A DNA stretch of 64,000 nt from Mariniphaga sp. (GCA_024636975.1 JAGXGA010000033.1:1-64000); one strand, 5' to 3'. Positions 53,075 to 63,653 are shown, counted from the first letter of the stretch. Numbers and translations are program-made. Notes: generated from the sequence alone by a model not told the origin.

Positions 53075-53263
53075 ATGAAGCCCGAAATTTTGTTTTATGG
53101 CAATTTATATTCCTGTCCGACAGGAAAACGAAAACCTGATTGTCCTGTTATTTACTTTGAAAATCTCTCTTTTGAAGAAAAAGTAAACTGGTTCGATGGA
53201 TTAGCTCCTGAAGAAAGAAAATCGGTCATGGATTATCACAAATTTTGTGTGGCAAAAAGGTAA
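53075..53263 (+). CDS. Small Cys-rich protein, paralogue of 35489 gene
   Basis: A 62-residue protein with CPTGKRKPDCPVIYF, FEEKVNWFDGLAPEERKSVMDYHKFC. It shares its Cys, Trp, EE, HK-x-C order with the 83-residue protein at 35489-35740. No signal peptide is present. Metal binding is suggested by the paired CP and HKxC motifs. Confidence 0.7.
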   Translation: MKPEILFYGNLYSCPTGKRKPDCPVIYFENLSFEEKVNWFDGLAPEERKSVMDYHKFCVAKR

Positions 53264-53412
53264 ATAGAACTTTCCTTATTTGAAGAACCGAAAATGCCTT
53301 TTATTTTTTATTACCAGCTTACGAAACTAATTTATAAACTTTTACCGGCTGAAAGTTGTCTTAATTGAAAATGCCTGAACTTCAGGCTTTATATACATAA
53401 GACAAATAAAAT

Positions 53413-54729
53413 ATGAAGAAGCTCTTATTCATATGGAATGAACTGAAAGCCACTTTTTGGTTTATTCCTGTGCTAATAATAGTGGCAGCCTTAGGTTTTG
53501 CCTATGGGTTAATATATTTTGACAGCATTAATGATTTTGATCCCGGGGAAGTAGGGATTTATCTATTTGCAGGAAGCCCCGATTCGGCCCGCAGTGTCCT
53601 TTCTGTAATTTCAGGAGCTATGATTGGTGTGGCGGGAACCGTTTTTTCCATCACTCTGGTTGCTTTAAGTCTTGCATCATCGCAATTGGGACCCAGGCTG
53701 TTAAAGAACTTTATGTACGAAAAGATTAACCAGGTAGTATTAGGCGCCTATATTTCCACATTTTTATACTGCCTGGTAGTTATTAATTCAATCAGGGGAA
53801 ATGATGATTTTACTTTCGTTCCTTTTTTTTCCGTATTGTTTGCACTTGTTGTTTCTGTCGCAAATATTGTTCTTTTAATTATTTTTATACACCACATTTC
53901 AATGAGCATTCAGGCAGACCATGTGATCTCAACAATATCCGAGTCGCTTTCGGGCAGTGTGCGTAACCTTTTCCCGAATCAATTGGGGCATGAGAGTGAG
54001 GAAGTGAATAAAGAGGAAGATGAAACATTATTAAAATCGAAGTATGCTTACCGGTATACCATTGAAGTTTTTAAGGGTGGCTATCTTCAATATCTTGATG
54101 GCGAGGCATTTCTTAAATATGCAGTTAAGAATAAGTCATTGATTGAGCTGTATTACCGGCCAGGCAACTATCTTGTGAAAGGTCTGGAATTGGGTACCAT
54201 TTATTCTGATGTTAAGTTGGAGGAGGATGAAATTGATTGGTGCAGGAAGTACTATGTTACCGGCAGGATAAGAACTCCACACCAGGATACTGAATATTCC
54301 ATTCATCAGATGGTTGAAATTGCCTGCAGGGCACTCTCTCCTGGTGTTAATGATCCATACACTGCTATAGCCTGCATCGATAATCTCACTTCTACAATTT
54401 GCTATCTTTCCAGGGTGAATTTTCCTTCACGGTATCGTTATGATGATGAAGATACGCTGAGGTTGATAACTAAAGTCCTTACTTATGAGGGGGTATTCGA
54501 TGCCTCATTCAACCAGATCAGGCAATATGGCCATTCGGTTCCGGCGGTAGCTGTAAGATTAATGGATGCATTTATCGTTATCGATAAATTTGCAAATAAA
54601 AAGCAACAAAAAGAAGTCATTAAGAAACATGCAAACATGGTATTAAAAATGGCGGAGAAAACTTTTGAAGAACAGAATGATCTTTTGGATCTAAAGGAAA
54701 GAAGCAAACTGTTACCGGAAATAAATTAA
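53413..54729 (+). CDS. DUF2254 membrane protein
   Basis: A 438-residue protein with four transmembrane helices in the first 170 residues (FIPVLIIVAALGFAYGLIYF, SGAMIGVAGTVFSITLVALS, YISTFLYCLVVIN, FSVLFALVVSVANIVLLIIFI). A large cytoplasmic domain follows, containing ALSPGVNDPYTAIACIDNL, the DUF2254 signature. The function of the family is unknown; distant resemblance to ion channels has been suggested for it, which I cannot test here. Confidence 0.9.
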   Translation: MKKLLFIWNELKATFWFIPVLIIVAALGFAYGLIYFDSINDFDPGEVGIYLFAGSPDSARSVLSVISGAMIGVAGTVFSITLVALSLASSQLGPRLLKNFMYEKINQVVLGAYISTFLYCLVVINSIRGNDDFTFVPFFSVLFALVVSVANIVLLIIFIHHISMSIQADHVISTISESLSGSVRNLFPNQLGHESEEVNKEEDETLLKSKYAYRYTIEVFKGGYLQYLDGEAFLKYAVKNKSLIELYYRPGNYLVKGLELGTIYSDVKLEEDEIDWCRKYYVTGRIRTPHQDTEYSIHQMVEIACRALSPGVNDPYTAIACIDNLTSTICYLSRVNFPSRYRYDDEDTLRLITKVLTYEGVFDASFNQIRQYGHSVPAVAVRLMDAFIVIDKFANKKQQKEVIKKHANMVLKMAEKTFEEQNDLLDLKERSKLLPEIN

Positions 54730-54784
54730 CAGGGAAATCAAATATTATCTCTGTATTTTTCAGTAAGCGGAGTATTCTTTTCAG

Positions 54785-56464
54785 TTAGTCTTTTGGCAGC
54801 TTTTCATCAGGAAAACGATCTCTGTACTCCTGCCAAAAACTCTTCACTTCATTCTTCATCTCTTTCGACAGGGTAAGGATTCCTATCAAGTTGGGAATGG
54901 TCATCAGTGCGATTGTAATCCCCGACAAGGTCCATATAATGGTGGTATCGGTAAATGAAGCCAGGAAAAAACCCAGCACATAAACAATATGATAATAAAT
55001 TACCTTGTCCGATCCGAAGAGATAAGTGATTGCCCGGTCGCCATAATACGACCAGCTGATGGCAGTTGAGAAGGCAAACAGCAGCAGTCCGATTGCAACA
55101 ATGTAACTGCCATAACTGCCAAACCAGCTTCGGGTAAAGGCTATTGTGGTTAGAGGAGCGCTGTGCAGCAATGATTCCCCCGTAAGGGTTAACCCCGGCT
55201 GGCTCACCAGTCTTCCTGAATTAAACACTATACTGCCTGTATGAGGTTGATTGTTCACATATACAATAACGTTTTCAGCTACCGATCGTGCATGCAGGAG
55301 GGTAACCTTTCCCTGGATTTTTCCATCCACAACTTTGAGGCTTCCGGAATACAACGGGAGGTTTGATTCACCTGCAAGAAATTCAAATAACTGTTTTTGA
55401 TGGGCAGGATTATTATCTGAATAATTTCCTTCAAGAGCAGTTAAATCGGTTTCCTGGAACTGGTTCGGAAGTTTTTCGTTCCACACCCCCGATGATAAAA
55501 GCACCAGACCGGTAAGGGTACAAATGATAATGGTATCGATAAACGGCTCAAGCAGGGCAACCAACCCTTCTGAAACCGGTTCATGCGCACGCGCTGCAGC
55601 ATGGGCAATCGGAGCTGAACCCTGCCCGGCCTCGTTGGAAAATAAACCTCGGTTGACCCCCCGGTTAAAGGCAAAGGCAATACTGCCTCCCAGGAATCCT
55701 CCAACAGCTGCTGTACCTGTAAATACATCAACTATAATTGCTTCAAGCGAGGGCAGGATGTTTTCATAATTGTAGGCTATAACAGCTACTGCACCAAGGA
55801 AATAAATAACAGCCATTATTGGCACCAGGCGGGAAGTAACTTTTGCAATGCGTTTAATGCCTCCTATTATTACGAACCCAAGTATAACCGACAGGATAGC
55901 TCCGGTTAACATGTGGTTGATGCCGAATGTCTCGAAGAGTGAATTGGAAATGCTGTTTATCTGTGGCAGGTTACCTGTACCAAATGATGACAACACTGTT
56001 GCAACGGCAAATATTACGGCAAGCCATTTCAGGTTCAGCCGGTTTTTCATATAATACATGGGGCCTCCGGCAATGGTCCCATCGGCAGCGGTTTCACGGT
56101 ATTTATGCGAAAGGGTAACTTCTACGAATTTTGTTGTCATACCAACAGCAGCCGTAACAAGCATCCAAAACAATGCAGCAGGGCCTCCCAGGTGAATTGC
56201 CAAGGCAACGCCGGCTATGTTTCCGGTTCCTACAGTGCCCGAAAGTGCTGTAGTAAGGGCCTGGAAATGGGAAGTATCTCCCTGGTCGCCCTGGCGGTCG
56301 AATTTGCCGCGCATTATACGCACAGAATGCTTTAGATAACGAAACTGTGGAAACTTAAGGTAGACTGTAAAAAATAGTCCGGTACCCAAAAGTAGAAAAA
56401 CGAACCATTGCGATCCGCCGATATAACTGTCGATGAGGGATAGAAATTGGTTCAGTTCATTCAT
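54785..56464 (-). CDS. Alanine/glycine:cation symporter, AGCS family
   Basis: A 559-residue transporter of the AGCS (DAACS, Na+:alanine) family. Family motifs: [61 protein letters not shown], and a C-terminal [21 protein letters not shown]. It is about 100 residues longer than most members: residues about 330-430 form a hydrophilic insert between transmembrane helices (starting at [11 protein letters not shown]). Na+ or H+ driven amino-acid uptake is the expected role. Confidence 0.93.
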   Translation of the reverse strand: MNELNQFLSLIDSYIGGSQWFVFLLLGTGLFFTVYLKFPQFRYLKHSVRIMRGKFDRQGDQGDTSHFQALTTALSGTVGTGNIAGVALAIHLGGPAALFWMLVTAAVGMTTKFVEVTLSHKYRETAADGTIAGGPMYYMKNRLNLKWLAVIFAVATVLSSFGTGNLPQINSISNSLFETFGINHMLTGAILSVILGFVIIGGIKRIAKVTSRLVPIMAVIYFLGAVAVIAYNYENILPSLEAIIVDVFTGTAAVGGFLGGSIAFAFNRGVNRGLFSNEAGQGSAPIAHAAARAHEPVSEGLVALLEPFIDTIIICTLTGLVLLSSGVWNEKLPNQFQETDLTALEGNYSDNNPAHQKQLFEFLAGESNLPLYSGSLKVVDGKIQGKVTLLHARSVAENVIVYVNNQPHTGSIVFNSGRLVSQPGLTLTGESLLHSAPLTTIAFTRSWFGSYGSYIVAIGLLLFAFSTAISWSYYGDRAITYLFGSDKVIYYHIVYVLGFFLASFTDTTIIWTLSGITIALMTIPNLIGILTLSKEMKNEVKSFWQEYRDRFPDEKLPKD

Positions 56465-56534
56465 TTTTTAAAATTTCAGCTAAAAATAGTAATCTATTTC
56501 ATAAATTAGCAACATAATTTTTAAAACAGAAAAC

Positions 56535-56786
56535 ATGTTGCCCAGATTTTTATTAGCCGACAACTCGCTGGAGACACCCGAAACCATTTTTGTGGTGCAT
56601 AATGAAAAACCGCGTTTTATTATTGAAGCCGACATCGACGATTTTGAAAACAATCAGGAAATACACTGGATTGATGATGAGCCTGGTGATGAGAACATGA
56701 TAGCACAACTTGTGCAGGAAGCTGAAGAGTTTCTGGAAAAAGAGTTTGAGAATGAAGAGTTCCTGGATGCAGATGAAGAAGAATAA
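56535..56786 (+). CDS. Small acidic protein, unknown
   Basis: An 83-residue acidic protein (FIVVHNEKPRFIIEADIDDFE-like start, ending FENEEFLDADEEE) with no signal or membrane segment. It is 2 bases upstream of the PspC gene, so the two are co-transcribed. No family recognised. Confidence 0.72.
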   Translation: MLPRFLLADNSLETPETIFVVHNEKPRFIIEADIDDFENNQEIHWIDDEPGDENMIAQLVQEAEEFLEKEFENEEFLDADEEE

Positions 56787-56788
56787 AA

Positions 56789-57001
56789 ATGGAAAAAAGC
56801 AGTAAATCAAAAAAACTCTACCGTTCGCAGGACAGAATACTTGGTGGAGTACTGGCAGGATTTGCCGAATACATTTATGCCGATAAAACCATTGTGAGGC
56901 TAATTTATGCCGTTGTCTCAATTCTTTCGGCTGGTTTTCCGGGGTTGCTGGTTTATATTATTGCATGGATTGTTATTCCACCGAAGCCGTTGCAATTCTG
57001 A
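56789..57001 (+). CDS. PspC-domain protein
   Basis: A 70-residue PspC-domain protein: KLYRSQDRILGGVLAGFAEYIYAD followed by the hydrophobic helix IVRLIYAVVSILSAGFPGLLVYIIAWIVIPP. In phage-shock systems PspC is a small inner-membrane sensor. No pspA or other psp genes are nearby. Confidence 0.88.
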   Translation: MEKSSKSKKLYRSQDRILGGVLAGFAEYIYADKTIVRLIYAVVSILSAGFPGLLVYIIAWIVIPPKPLQF

Positions 57002-57015
57002 TTTAACCAGAAACA

Positions 57016-57948
57016 TTATCCGGGTTTGCCGGTATTCGTTTCCGGAGCAACTTTTTTCTTTTTTCTGACCACCAGGTAAGCACCAGTAATTACCAGTGAG
57101 GCTCCAAGTATGGTTATAAGGGAAAACCGTTCATGTGTAATCCAATCTACTTCCAGGTAGGTTAAAACTCCCATTGTGGTAAAAGTAATAATGGGATTAA
57201 GGAATATAATAACGCTTACCCTGCTGGCTTCAATAAATCGTAATGCCTGGGCCAGGCAACTGTACGCAATGAGCGTATTCGCCCCTAAAAAGAATAGGAG
57301 AAGCCACCAGCTCCAGTGTAACTGAAACACTGGGGCAAGTTCAATAAAAGGCAGATAAATTAAAGCAGGAAATCCAAACAGAAAAAGATTCAGCATGGGT
57401 GCCGGGTACCGTCTGACCAGAATTTTTTGCATGACAGCGTAGAGTGTCCATGCAAGTGCCCCGCTGAGGGTAAACAACACGCCAATATTGTACTGGTTTT
57501 TACCTTCGAAAAAAGCCATTAACTGATCGCTATAAAAGAAACCAAAACCAAAAAGGGCAGTAAAGAAACCGGCCATCTGAAGCCGGGTGAGCCGTTCCTT
57601 AAAAATAAGAAATCCTGCAAGTGCCAGCATTAGTGGGCCAAACTGAATGAATAGCTGTGCATTGCTTGGCGTAGTATAATGAATACCCAACATGAATCCC
57701 AGATAGTTCCATGAGATTCCAATTGCGGCAATCAGGAGCAATAGGGGAGGCTTAATCAGAATTTTTAGCGTAGACGGCTTATGGTAAATTTGCCATCCGG
57801 CCAAAAGTATGAATGCTATAAAAAAACGAAACCAGACAATAGTTTTTGGATCAACTTCTCTTACAGCCACTTTCAGGGCAATTGCAAGGAACCCCCAGAA
57901 GAATGCTGTTACAGCAGCATATATAACTCCTTTTGTCTGGTCCGGCAT
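57016..57948 (-). CDS. EamA-family (DMT) transporter
   Basis: A 310-residue protein with ten predicted transmembrane helices and two EamA repeats (GVIYAAVTAFFWGFLAIALK, VLFTLSGALAWTLYAVMQK), ending in a Lys-rich tail (VVRKKKKVAPE). It is likely to export or import a small metabolite. It lies only 3 bases downstream of the pheT stop on the same strand. Confidence 0.9.
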   Translation of the reverse strand: MPDQTKGVIYAAVTAFFWGFLAIALKVAVREVDPKTIVWFRFFIAFILLAGWQIYHKPSTLKILIKPPLLLLIAAIGISWNYLGFMLGIHYTTPSNAQLFIQFGPLMLALAGFLIFKERLTRLQMAGFFTALFGFGFFYSDQLMAFFEGKNQYNIGVLFTLSGALAWTLYAVMQKILVRRYPAPMLNLFLFGFPALIYLPFIELAPVFQLHWSWWLLLFFLGANTLIAYSCLAQALRFIEASRVSVIIFLNPIITFTTMGVLTYLEVDWITHERFSLITILGASLVITGAYLVVRKKKKVAPETNTGKPG

Positions 57949-57951
57949 TTT

Positions 57952-60405
57952 TTATTTGCGTAATTGGGCACCCAAATCACGTTCAAATGCAGCAACCAGC
58001 TTTTGCATGGTTTTATCAATCTGTTTGTCGTTCAGGGTCCGTAAATCATCGCGAAGAACGAAACTTACAGCATACGATTTTTTACCTTCGGGAATTCCTT
58101 TGCCTTCATATACGTCAAACAGGCCTGTCTCCATTAATATCTTCCGCTCTGTTTTATACGCTATTTCTTCAATCTCCCTGAATTTTACCTGCTTGTCGAC
58201 AACCAGTGCCAGGTCTCGGCGTACGGCCGGGAATTTTGGCAATTCCTCAAAAAGGACTTTATGCCGTGCCAGTTTTAACATTACTGCATTCCAGTTAAAA
58301 TCGGCATAATAAACCGGGTTTTCAACCCCGAATTTTTTAAGGAACCGTTTTGCTACAGTACCTGTTTCCAGCACGGTTTTGTTGTTTTCAATGTAGCTGA
58401 TTCCTTCAGAAAACAATTCGTTTTTTGTTTCAGATAGCTGAAGTTGCGCGATTGTATATCCCATACGTTTTAGGATGTTTTCGGCTATTGATTTAAGATG
58501 GAAAAAAGAAGTGGGCTTTTGCTCCATAGCCCAGCTTTCAGAAGTTTGAGCACCGGTAATAAACAGTCCCAGATGTTCCTCTTCGTGGTAATTTCGCACC
58601 GGCTGTTCTTTTAGCTCAGTTCCTTTAAAGAAATAGCAGTTGCCAAATTCATACAACTTCAAATCTTTGTTTTGGCGGTTGGCATTCCAGGCTATGCATT
58701 CGAGCCCGCCAAACAATAAGGTCTGGCGCATACCATTCAGATCGGCACTTAATGGGTTCAGCAGGTTTACTGTGTTTTCATGCCGGTACTGCTCCATTCC
58801 CTCATAATACATTGATTTTGTAAGTGAATTTGACCAGATTTCATTGAACCCCTGTGAGGTGAGCATCTCCGATACCAGGTTACGTACCTGGTCGGGATCG
58901 GGTTTTACCGACACCTGAAGCGAAGATTTAACCACCGAAGGTATTTCCACATTATTATAACCGTATATCCGGAGGATTTCTTCAATTACATCAGCTTCCC
59001 GCTTTACATCGACCCTGTAGGGAGGTACAGCAAGTGACAATCCTTTTTCTGTTTCGCTTTCGATATCTATTTCAAGCGAAGTAAGTATTTTTTTAATTGT
59101 TTCTGCACCCAGGTCTTTTCCAATAAGTCGGGCAATATTTTTATAGGTTACCTGCACCTTGAAATGTTCTGCTGGCATTGGATAAACATCCTGTATTTCT
59201 GAAGAAATTGTTCCCCCGGCAATCTCCTTAATCAGAATTGCTGCACGTTTTAATGCATAAATTACTCCATTGGGATCGGTACCCCGTTCAAATCGGAACG
59301 AGGCGTCGGTATTAAGGCCATGGCGACGTGCTGTTTTGCGGATATATACCGGGTCGAACCAGGCGCTTTCAAGGAAGATGGATGTTGTAGATTCCTTGAC
59401 TCCTGAAGTCAGTCCACCAAAAACACCACCAATGCACATGGGTTCTTTGGTATTACAAATCATCAGGTCGTCCTCGTGAAGACCGCGTTCAACTTCATCG
59501 AGCGTGGTAAATTTTGTTCCTGCAGGTACGGTTTGTACAACAACTTTTTTGCCGGCTATTTCAGCGGCATCGAAGGCATGAAGCGGCTGGCCTGTTTCGA
59601 ACAATACGAAATTAGTTACATCAACCACATTATTAATAGGCGTATGCCCAATTGCCTTCAGCCGGTTTTTAAGCCATGCCGGTGATTCTTTTACCTTTAT
59701 ACCTGATAGTGTAACACCTGCATACCTGGGGCAAGCTTCCGGATTTCTTATTTCTACCGGAATTTCGAGGTCGTTATTATCTGTCTTGAACATGTCAACC
59801 GGCATTCGTTTAAATGCAGCTGGCCTGGTTTGGTTTATAAAAGCAGCCAGGTCGCGGGCTACACCAATGTGTGATGCCCCGTCGATGCGGTTGGGTGTTA
59901 AATCTACTTCAATTACCCAATCCGACTCAACGTTGAAGTACTCTTTGGCAGGAATGCCGATTTCTACTGTATCGTCCAGCACAATAATCCCGTCATGATC
60001 GGTTCCTATACCAATTTCATCCTCAGCGCAAATCATCCCTTCAGATACTTCACCCCTGATTTTGACCTTTTTTAAAGTCAGTTCCTGATCTCCGATATAC
60101 AAGGTTGTTCCAACAGGAGCCACCACTACTTTTTGTCCTGCAGCCACATTGGGGGCCCCGCAAACAATTGGCAGCAGACTGCCTGTTCCGATATCGACCG
60201 TGGTTATGCTCAGATGATCGGAGTTGGGGTGTTTTGCACAGGTAACAACCAGCCCCGTCACCAAGCCTTCCATACCGCCTTTAATGGTTTCCACCTTTTC
60301 AATGCTGCCCACTTCAAGTCCGGTTTGGGTTAATATTTTACTTACTTCTTCAGGTGATTCTTCCAACTGAATGTAATCCTTTAACCAGGTATAAGATATC
60401 TTCAT
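57952..60405 (-). CDS. pheT: Phenylalanyl-tRNA synthetase beta subunit
   Basis: An 817-residue PheT, the large subunit of the Phe-tRNA synthetase. Domains in order: tRNA-binding (OB) domain at the N-terminus (about 40-150, VVTCAKHPNSDHLSITTVDIG), the B3/B4 editing region (about 215-370, TNFVLFETGQPLHAFDA), the B5 domain, catalytic-like module with ARRHGLNTDASFRFERGTDPNG, and the C-terminal FDX-ACB domain (about 725-817, FPAVRRDLALVVDK). pheS is not in the window; in Bacteroidota it is often separate. EamA follows with almost no gap. Confidence 0.96.
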   Translation of the reverse strand: MKISYTWLKDYIQLEESPEEVSKILTQTGLEVGSIEKVETIKGGMEGLVTGLVVTCAKHPNSDHLSITTVDIGTGSLLPIVCGAPNVAAGQKVVVAPVGTTLYIGDQELTLKKVKIRGEVSEGMICAEDEIGIGTDHDGIIVLDDTVEIGIPAKEYFNVESDWVIEVDLTPNRIDGASHIGVARDLAAFINQTRPAAFKRMPVDMFKTDNNDLEIPVEIRNPEACPRYAGVTLSGIKVKESPAWLKNRLKAIGHTPINNVVDVTNFVLFETGQPLHAFDAAEIAGKKVVVQTVPAGTKFTTLDEVERGLHEDDLMICNTKEPMCIGGVFGGLTSGVKESTTSIFLESAWFDPVYIRKTARRHGLNTDASFRFERGTDPNGVIYALKRAAILIKEIAGGTISSEIQDVYPMPAEHFKVQVTYKNIARLIGKDLGAETIKKILTSLEIDIESETEKGLSLAVPPYRVDVKREADVIEEILRIYGYNNVEIPSVVKSSLQVSVKPDPDQVRNLVSEMLTSQGFNEIWSNSLTKSMYYEGMEQYRHENTVNLLNPLSADLNGMRQTLLFGGLECIAWNANRQNKDLKLYEFGNCYFFKGTELKEQPVRNYHEEEHLGLFITGAQTSESWAMEQKPTSFFHLKSIAENILKRMGYTIAQLQLSETKNELFSEGISYIENNKTVLETGTVAKRFLKKFGVENPVYYADFNWNAVMLKLARHKVLFEELPKFPAVRRDLALVVDKQVKFREIEEIAYKTERKILMETGLFDVYEGKGIPEGKKSYAVSFVLRDDLRTLNDKQIDKTMQKLVAAFERDLGAQLRK

Positions 60406-60914
60406 GCCAACTTCATGCTAAAAATTAATGAAGGAACAAAAATATAGATTTTACCTGAATAATCAGCAGGATTGGTGGCCTGATAACAGTTGGTTAAATT
60501 AAAGAGGTAGGGCAAATAAGTGGCTTACCTAATTCCCGGGGACATAGTACTTGGCTGCAGCTATGTATTTAGGCCTTCTGCCACAGGGTGGACCCAATCC
60601 CTGTTGATGTTCTTTTCTTTTTTGGCTAATAAGAAAAGATCCAAAAGAAGTCTTCTCCCGATGTATCGGGATCGTACACAGTAACGGAGCCGTTTAAGAA
60701 TCCATTTTTATAGTTAAATGTTGATTAGGTAATGCGTTTTTGTAAATTGTGCACATGCTCATTTAGGGCAGCCACCTCGTGTAGAGTGCATTTGTCAGAT
60801 TTGCTAATATTGAGTGTCATACTTCAATAAACTATTGCATGGATCGAATTGTTCGTGCTTCGTGATGTCAAACAACACAACATATACAAATGTTTGGGCA
60901 AAATACTTATTACA
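60406..60914. other. Intergenic gap with one short palindrome
   Basis: This 509-base gap separates pheT (minus) from the Crp/Fnr gene (plus). It holds the palindrome TCCCGAT-GT-ATCGGGA (60656-60671), a class of short repeat common in this phylum, and a TGTGCACA palindrome near 60757. I see no gene or recognisable RNA. Confidence 0.5.
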
Positions 60915-61505
60915 ATGGACGCTAATCAAGAAATAATATTAAACTCTATTTTTCAAAAACACACCACGATTGGTAATTCTTCATTGAGAAAATTTATAGA
61001 TGTATGTGAATTAAAAACATTGAAAAAGGGAGAACAGTTTTCTACTATTAATAAACCTGACTCCTATGAATATTTTTTAATAGACAGTTTAGTTTGCCGT
61101 TATATATTTGATGAACAGGGTGAAATTGTGGTTAGTGGTTTTTATCTGCCTGGAACAGTCATTACCCCAAATTTTGCCAGAACTGTAAATGGTAAAAGTA
61201 TTTACATTTTAGAAGTTTTATCAGACGGATCTTTAGCCCGAATACCGGTAAAAATAATGGATTCTTTGCGTTATTCTTATGAAGATATAAAAACTTTTGG
61301 AGCAAAAGTTGTTGAAAATGAACTTGCTAAAACACTTCATGCAGAGGTCTCATATCGGGTATTGACTGCTAAAAATAGATTAATTAACTTTCGGAAAGAA
61401 TATCCCAATCTTGAAAATCTAATTCCTCATTCATTCATCGCCTCATATCTAGGAATTACCACTGTTTCGTTTTCAAGAGTAAGAAACGAACTGACAAAGA
61501 CATAA
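60915..61505 (+). CDS. Crp/Fnr-family transcriptional regulator
   Basis: A 196-residue regulator with an N-terminal cyclic-nucleotide-binding-like fold (about 15-120, KKGEQFSTINKPDSYEYFLI, GSLARIPVKIM) and a C-terminal helix-turn-helix (SFIASYLGITTVSFSRVRNEL). The cNMP-binding residues and Fnr-type Cys cluster are not seen, so the effector is unknown. ATG 60915 (MDANQEIILN) is preferred over a TTG at 60849. It precedes two hydrolase genes on the same strand. Confidence 0.9.
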   Translation: MDANQEIILNSIFQKHTTIGNSSLRKFIDVCELKTLKKGEQFSTINKPDSYEYFLIDSLVCRYIFDEQGEIVVSGFYLPGTVITPNFARTVNGKSIYILEVLSDGSLARIPVKIMDSLRYSYEDIKTFGAKVVENELAKTLHAEVSYRVLTAKNRLINFRKEYPNLENLIPHSFIASYLGITTVSFSRVRNELTKT

Positions 61506-61577
61506 TCGTTTCTTATCAAATGATAATAGAAAATGTTTCACCTGTAACTAATTTTGGATCAATTTAAATGATTCAAA

Positions 61578-62477
61578 ATGAAAAATCTATTATTTCTCTT
61601 TTCGTTTTTTGGTACCATATTTCCTGCTTTGGGAACTAACCCTGATACAATCAACTGTAATTGCAGCGGTCAAGGTCCAATTACATTTGTATTTGATGCC
61701 GGTATGGGAAATTGGTCTATATTTTTCAAACCCCTTGCCAGCAAGTTAACAGGTAATATTAAAATATGCCTGTTTGACAGGCCTGGTTATTCCAGTCCAC
61801 ATAAAGTTGAAGATAAACCAAATGCACTTTCAATAGCCATGCACATGAAACAGGTACTCTTAAAAGAGGGCGTCAAAGATTCGGTAATTCTTGTGGGACA
61901 TTCAATGGGTGGATTAAATGTTAGAATGTTTCAGAGCCTATACCCTGAAATGGTGAAAGGAATGATTTTAATCGATGCGGCAAATCCTGACCTGCTTGAA
62001 AAAATGCCTGAAGTTAAAACTAACATTCAGGAACAAATAAGACAGATGAGGAAGGTTAGCAGACTAGCAAAATTTGGATTGTTGAATTTTGCAAAAAGTC
62101 AAATTCCTACATTTGGTTTGCCAAAGGCGTATTTAAAGGATTATTATAAAATCGTTACAAAATCATTCTATTACGAAACATATATTCAAGAGCTGGAGAA
62201 TCTCAGCCACAGTATTGAACAATGCAAAAACCTTCCAAATCTTGGCAACCTTCCATTGCTTGTTATTTCAAGCAGACAAGGATTAAATAGTAATGCCAGT
62301 GAAATATCTGAAAATAGCAATACAGATTATCGCTGGATAGGATTGCAAAAAGAACTGGCCTCGCTATCGTCAAACTCCATATATCTGGAAAGTGATGAAG
62401 ACCATTTTATTCACCTTTCTGACACAGCGTTGGTAGTTGAGGCAATCCATAATTTTTATAATTTCAGCTTTAAATAA
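61578..62477 (+). CDS. Secreted alpha/beta hydrolase
   Basis: A 299-residue alpha/beta hydrolase with a signal peptide (1-19). The nucleophile elbow is VGHSMGGLNVRM with the Ser; the acid and His follow in the C-terminal part (SDEDHFIHLSD has the candidate His). Oxyanion-hole region FDAGMGNWSIFF. The substrate is unknown. It lies 9 bases before the class-C-type hydrolase gene. Confidence 0.87.
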   Translation: MKNLLFLFSFFGTIFPALGTNPDTINCNCSGQGPITFVFDAGMGNWSIFFKPLASKLTGNIKICLFDRPGYSSPHKVEDKPNALSIAMHMKQVLLKEGVKDSVILVGHSMGGLNVRMFQSLYPEMVKGMILIDAANPDLLEKMPEVKTNIQEQIRQMRKVSRLAKFGLLNFAKSQIPTFGLPKAYLKDYYKIVTKSFYYETYIQELENLSHSIEQCKNLPNLGNLPLLVISSRQGLNSNASEISENSNTDYRWIGLQKELASLSSNSIYLESDEDHFIHLSDTALVVEAIHNFYNFSFK

Positions 62478-62486
62478 ATCAATAAA

Positions 62487-63653
62487 ATGAAAGCTGTTCT
62501 TTTAATTTCCATAATCATGCTTCTTGGCACTTCTTGTAATCAAAATGAATCAGATAACTTAAAAATCATGAATAACATGAATTACAGCACAACCATTCTG
62601 GATAATGAAATAAGAAAAGGAAGAACCCCGTCTGTTCAATACCTTTTTTTTTCTGTCGATAGTATATTATATGATTATTCCTCGGGATATTCTGATATAA
62701 AGACAAGGATGAAAGTTGACCGCAACACTACCTTTAATGCCTTTTCAATTACAAAAACTTTTACTGCACTTGCAATACTGCAGCTTGCAGAGGAGAATTT
62801 AGTCTCATTGGAAAAATCAGTAAAACATTATTTGCCTTCTTCCAAAATTTCTGAGAATGTACTGGTAAAACATCTTATGAATCATACATCAGGCCTATCA
62901 AACCCTTTACCCTTAAGTTGGATACATTTATCTTCAGAACATAATAATTTCAATCGCGACGAATTCTTTAACCCTATTTTAGAAAATAACTTAAAGATGA
63001 AAACTGAACCAGGATCTAAGTTCAAATATTCCAACCTAGGCTATATTTATCTTGCCTTGATTATAGAAAAAGTTTCGGAAATGAACTATGAGGATTATGT
63101 GGCAAAGAATATTCTTGACCAGGTTCAACTCGAATCCGAAGTGCTTGATTTTAAAATTCCTCATGATTTTTTACATGCTAAAGGTTATCATAGTAATAGA
63201 AGCATATCAATGTTCCTATTGAATTTTCTGTTAGACAAATCTAAATACATGGCTAAGCCCGTTGGCAAGTGGAAGCCGTTTAAACAATACTATGTTAACG
63301 GTACGCCTTATGGTGGACTAATTTGTAATTCCCGGGGGCTTGTTAAATATGGTCAGGAAATGCTTAAAGAAAATAACGCCCTCATATCAGAAGGCAGCAA
63401 AAAGCTGCTTTTCACTGAAAATGTAGATGATAAAGGAAGAAGAACCGGCATGTGTTTATCCTGGTTCACAGGAAAACTTGACAAATATCGATACGTTGCC
63501 CATGCAGGAGGAGGTGGAGGGTATTATTGTGAACTTAGGCTCTATCCGGAATTTAAGTTGGGTAGTTTGATTGTGTTCAACAGATCAGGATTTAGTGATG
63601 AAAGATACCTCGATAAACTTGATTTGGCACTTTTAGAATATAATGTAAAATAA
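62487..63653 (+). CDS. Serine hydrolase of the class C beta-lactamase fold, lipoprotein
   Basis: A 388-residue lipoprotein (signal ending LLGTSCNQ). It has the SxxK motif in FSITKTFTALAIL, the YxN motif as YSNLGYIY, and the C-terminal HAGGGGGY where HxG replaces KTG. These are the catalytic residues of beta-lactamase/DD-peptidase/esterase proteins. Whether it acts on cell wall, esters or beta-lactams cannot be told. It follows the alpha/beta hydrolase, and both follow a Crp/Fnr regulator. Confidence 0.88.
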   Translation: MKAVLLISIIMLLGTSCNQNESDNLKIMNNMNYSTTILDNEIRKGRTPSVQYLFFSVDSILYDYSSGYSDIKTRMKVDRNTTFNAFSITKTFTALAILQLAEENLVSLEKSVKHYLPSSKISENVLVKHLMNHTSGLSNPLPLSWIHLSSEHNNFNRDEFFNPILENNLKMKTEPGSKFKYSNLGYIYLALIIEKVSEMNYEDYVAKNILDQVQLESEVLDFKIPHDFLHAKGYHSNRSISMFLLNFLLDKSKYMAKPVGKWKPFKQYYVNGTPYGGLICNSRGLVKYGQEMLKENNALISEGSKKLLFTENVDDKGRRTGMCLSWFTGKLDKYRYVAHAGGGGGYYCELRLYPEFKLGSLIVFNRSGFSDERYLDKLDLALLEYNVK

